A stretch of DNA of 33,829 bases from an uncultured Acidobacteriota bacterium (GTDB lineage Bacteria; Acidobacteriota; Thermoanaerobaculia; Multivoradales; SZUA-115), in NCBI GenBank assembly GCA_937867335.1, contig CALMKX010000208.1, forward strand, positions 1 through 33,829, in the 5' to 3' direction. Numbering within the stretch: position 1 is the first letter of the stretch; every line of letters begins with the position of its first letter. Below, piece by piece: positions 31,707-33,829 of this stretch. The notes under the pieces are model-generated. The model ran no database searches. It was not told where the DNA came from and saw only the letters and a list, made by a program, of their open reading frames with translations. The position numbers and the translations under genes are program-made.

Positions 31707-33182
31707 ATGAAGCTCCGAATCCTCTGCGCTCTCTTGTTGGCGCTCCTCGGCGCTGCTGGCCTGCGAGCTACCGTCTACGAGGTGGGCCCCGGCCAGCCCC
31801 TGGCGACGATCGGCGCGGTGCCCTGGGCCACCCTGGGACCGGGAGACCGCGTGCTGATCCACTGGCAGAACACGCCCTACCGCGAGAAGTGGGTGCTCAA
31901 TCGCCGGGGAACGGCGCAGGCGCCGATCGTCATCGCCGGCGTGCCCGGGCCCGGGGGCGAGCTGCCGGTGATCTCGGGCGAGAACGCCACCACCGCCCCG
32001 GGCCTCAACTTCTGGAACGACGAGCGCGGGCTGATCAAGATCGGTGGCTCGAACGTGCCGGCCGACGGCCTGCCCGGCTACCTGGTGATCTCCGGCCTCG
32101 ACCTGCGCTCGGCCCGCCCCCCTTTCACCTTCACCGACGACGGCGCTCAGAGCCGCACCTATGCCGCCAATGCCGCGGCGATCTACGTCGAGAAGGCGGA
32201 GCATCTGACGGTGCGCGGCTGCATCCTCTCGGACTCCGGCAACGGCCTCTTCGTGGGCGCCTTCGACGGCGCCACGCAGGACATCCGCATCGAGGGCAAC
32301 TGGATCTACGGCAACGGCAACGTGGGCAGCGCCTTCGAGCACAACACCTACACCGCGGCGATCGGCATCCTCTACCGCGGCAACCGCTTCGGCCCGCTGC
32401 GCGCCGGGGCCAACGGCAACAACCTCAAGGACCGCTCGGCCGGGCTGGTCGTGGAGAGCAACTGGATCGAAGGCGGCAACCGCCAGCTCGATCTGGTCGA
32501 CGCCGAGGACAGCATGGTGCTGGTCAACCATCCGAGCTACCACACCACCTTCGTCTACGGCAACGTGCTGATCGAAAACGATGCCGACGGCAACAGCCAG
32601 ATCGTCCACTACGGCGGCGACAGCGGCGACACCACGATCTACCGCAAGGGCACGCTCTACTTCTACAACAACACCCTGATCTCGAAACGCAGCGGCAACA
32701 CCACGCTCTTGCGCCTCTCCACCAACGACGAGCACGCCGACGTACGCAACAACTTGCTCTACGTCACCGCCGCCGGCAACCGCCTGGCGATGCTCGACGC
32801 CGACGGCGTGCTCGACCTCACGCACAACTGGCTCAAGCCCGGCTGGGTGGCGAGCCACAGCGGCCTTTCCGGGGTGATCCACGACGACGGCAGCTCCGTG
32901 CTAGCCGCCTCACCCGGCTTCCTGGACGAAGCCGCTGCCAACTACCGGCCCGCCGCTTCTTCCACCGCCCGCAATGCCGCCGGAGCGCTCGCTTCAGCGG
33001 TGCTGCCGGCCCACGATCTGCTGACCCAATACTTCGAACACCAGCGCTACCACCACCGGCCGGGCGAAGGCGCGCTCGACATCGGCGCCTTCGAGCATTG
33101 CCCGGCCGCGGGCCTGTGCGAGCCGATCGCCCTCCAGAACTTCGAGAACGGCGACACCGGCAGCTGGCTCCTGGGGCCGTAG
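31707..33182 (+). CDS. Exported right-handed parallel beta-helix protein, polysaccharide-lyase-like
   Basis: A 491-residue protein with signal peptide 1-21 (MKLRILCALLLALLGAAGLRA). The mature start TVYEVGPGQPLATIGAVPW with LGPGDRVLIHW is the usual opening of secreted pectate-lyase-like beta-helix proteins. The body shows regular rungs such as LTVRGCILSDSGNGLFVG, IRIEGNWIYGNGN, LVVESNWIEGGN, FVYGNVLIEND and LYFYNNTLISKRSGN, and it ends GALDIGAFEHC as many of these proteins do. Such folds bind or cleave acidic polysaccharides, but no catalytic set can be assigned by eye. AGGTG lies 5 bases before the ATG. The next gene begins 8 bp after the stop and may encode an O-antigen ligase, so a role in exopolysaccharide or cell-envelope glycan handling is plausible. 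Confidence 0.85.
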   Translation: MKLRILCALLLALLGAAGLRATVYEVGPGQPLATIGAVPWATLGPGDRVLIHWQNTPYREKWVLNRRGTAQAPIVIAGVPGPGGELPVISGENATTAPGLNFWNDERGLIKIGGSNVPADGLPGYLVISGLDLRSARPPFTFTDDGAQSRTYAANAAAIYVEKAEHLTVRGCILSDSGNGLFVGAFDGATQDIRIEGNWIYGNGNVGSAFEHNTYTAAIGILYRGNRFGPLRAGANGNNLKDRSAGLVVESNWIEGGNRQLDLVDAEDSMVLVNHPSYHTTFVYGNVLIENDADGNSQIVHYGGDSGDTTIYRKGTLYFYNNTLISKRSGNTTLLRLSTNDEHADVRNNLLYVTAAGNRLAMLDADGVLDLTHNWLKPGWVASHSGLSGVIHDDGSSVLAASPGFLDEAAANYRPAASSTARNAAGALASAVLPAHDLLTQYFEHQRYHHRPGEGALDIGAFEHCPAAGLCEPIALQNFENGDTGSWLLGP

Positions 33183-33190
33183 TCGATCCC

Positions 33191-33829
33191 ATGCCCCGGC
33201 TGCGGCCGCTTCTTCCGGCGTTGTGGCTGGCGGTGGCGTCGCTGTGGGCGGGCACGCTGGCCGGGAGCGTGAGCTGGGCGGGTGCTGCGGCCATCGCCGC
33301 CCTCGTCCTGGCTGGAGCCTGGCTGGGCCGAAGTGAGCTCCCGGACCCCCTGCGCCTGGGCCCGGCCGGGCGGTGGCTGCCGGTCGCTCTCCTCTTGCAG
33401 TGCGGGCTCTCCCTCGCGCTCTCGCCCGTGCCGCGGGCCGGCCGAGTGGGGCTGGTGCTGCTGCCTGCCTTTCTGCTGCTGCCCGCGGCGGTCGCCTCCT
33501 GCCTGCCGGACCGCGCCGCCTGGGAACGCGGCCGAAGGGCCCTACTCGTTCTGCTGGCCCTGGTCTCAGCCGGAGCGATCGCCGAATGTCTCCTCGGGCT
33601 CACTGAACGTGCCTCCTGGCCCCTCGGCCACCACGCACTGCTCGCAGCCTGGCTGGTGGTGCTGTTGCCCTTCGGCTGGCCGGACCGGCGGCAGTCCTGG
33701 AGTTGGCCGAGTCTCGGCACGGGGGCGCTGGCGGGCCTCGCCGTGCTCCTCAGCCGCTCTCTCGCCGGCCTCGCGGCACTCGCAGCGGAGCTCGCCTTCC
33801 TGGCCGCTGTGCGCGGCCGGCGCCGCCTG
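33191..33829 (+). CDS. Polytopic membrane protein, possible O-antigen ligase, cut by window edge
   Basis: An open frame from the ATG at 33191 runs without a stop to the last base (213 codons). It starts MPRLRPLLPALWLAVASLWAG and shows several hydrophobic segments (ALVLAGAWL, LPVALLLQCGLSLALS, LVLLPAFLLLPAAVASC, ALLVLLALVSAGAIAECLLGL, HALLAAWLVVLLPFGW, LAGLAVLLSRSLAGLAALAAELAFLAAV). The pattern, including ASWPLGHHALLAAWLVVLLPF, resembles the N-terminal half of O-antigen ligase (Wzy_C, WaaL-like) proteins, which join or polymerise surface glycans in the inner membrane. The diagnostic periplasmic loop would lie beyond the window, so the call is tentative. The gene starts 8 bp after the beta-helix gene, suggesting an operon. 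Confidence 0.55.
   Translation, partial: MPRLRPLLPALWLAVASLWAGTLAGSVSWAGAAAIAALVLAGAWLGRSELPDPLRLGPAGRWLPVALLLQCGLSLALSPVPRAGRVGLVLLPAFLLLPAAVASCLPDRAAWERGRRALLVLLALVSAGAIAECLLGLTERASWPLGHHALLAAWLVVLLPFGWPDRRQSWSWPSLGTGALAGLAVLLSRSLAGLAALAAELAFLAAVRGRRRL

Noticed and set aside
31687-31710. Seven-codon mini frame (MRFEVLR) ending ATGA on the beta-helix start, as a leader peptide
   Set aside because: It has no ribosome site of its own, and its sequence contains the AGGTG Shine-Dalgarno of the real gene, so the overlap is likely incidental.
31494-32882. Upstream extension of the acidic-unit protein frame on the minus strand, antisense to the beta-helix gene
   Set aside because: The ATG at 31493 has a good ribosome site and a signal peptide right after it. 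The extension is a shadow of the beta-helix gene.

Overview
The window is GC-rich bacterial chromosome with dense genes and no mobile element, CRISPR array, tRNA or rRNA that I could find. A secreted protein of the VWFA-related type first described in Acidobacteria, very large secreted Ig-repeat proteins and a standard str operon suggest an Acidobacteriota-like organism. This is inference: no rRNA is present to confirm it. Almost every gene lies on the minus strand; the exceptions are a DCC thiol-oxidoreductase gene (21618-22049) and the last two genes at the right edge.

Left edge (1-3330): the str operon in the order rpsL-rpsG-fusA-tuf, read right to left, with tuf cut after 18 codons. A near-consensus sigma70 promoter lies about 230 bp upstream of rpsL. 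Positions 3525-19395 hold three genes in a row with 4-bp ATGA stop/start overlaps: a 1700-residue secreted mosaic protein ending in a phospholipase A2-like domain, a 407-residue exported propeller-like protein, and a 3183-residue giant of Big_2, thrombospondin type 3, discoidin-like and 22 SbsA/Big_5-like Ig domains. The Ig array of the giant is built from a nine-domain block repeated 2.33 times with a spacing of 2937-2946 bp. This operon is the most unusual part of the window and the best candidate for an undescribed extracellular system.

Middle (19675-28637): a plsC-like acyltransferase with a small DUF6526-like membrane protein, the DCC protein, a UMF1/Atg22-like MFS transporter whose 3' end overlaps the DCC gene, a secreted chymotrypsin-fold serine protease with a propeptide, a secreted VWFA-related protein with an eroded MIDAS motif, a YfcE-like metallophosphoesterase, a degenerate GIY-YIG-like protein and an SRPBCC-like protein. 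Between the transporter and the protease lies a short intergenic block with 24-bp direct repeats and inverted copies.

Right edge (28695-33829): ornithine aminotransferase (rocD), an exported protein of unknown function with three acidic D-[ND]-E-D-[NR]-R units, and divergently from it an exported parallel beta-helix protein followed by the N-terminal part of a polytopic membrane protein that may be an O-antigen ligase. A polysaccharide locus may therefore begin just beyond the window. Many proteins here carry signal peptides, so much of the region outside the str operon appears devoted to the cell surface and its surroundings.
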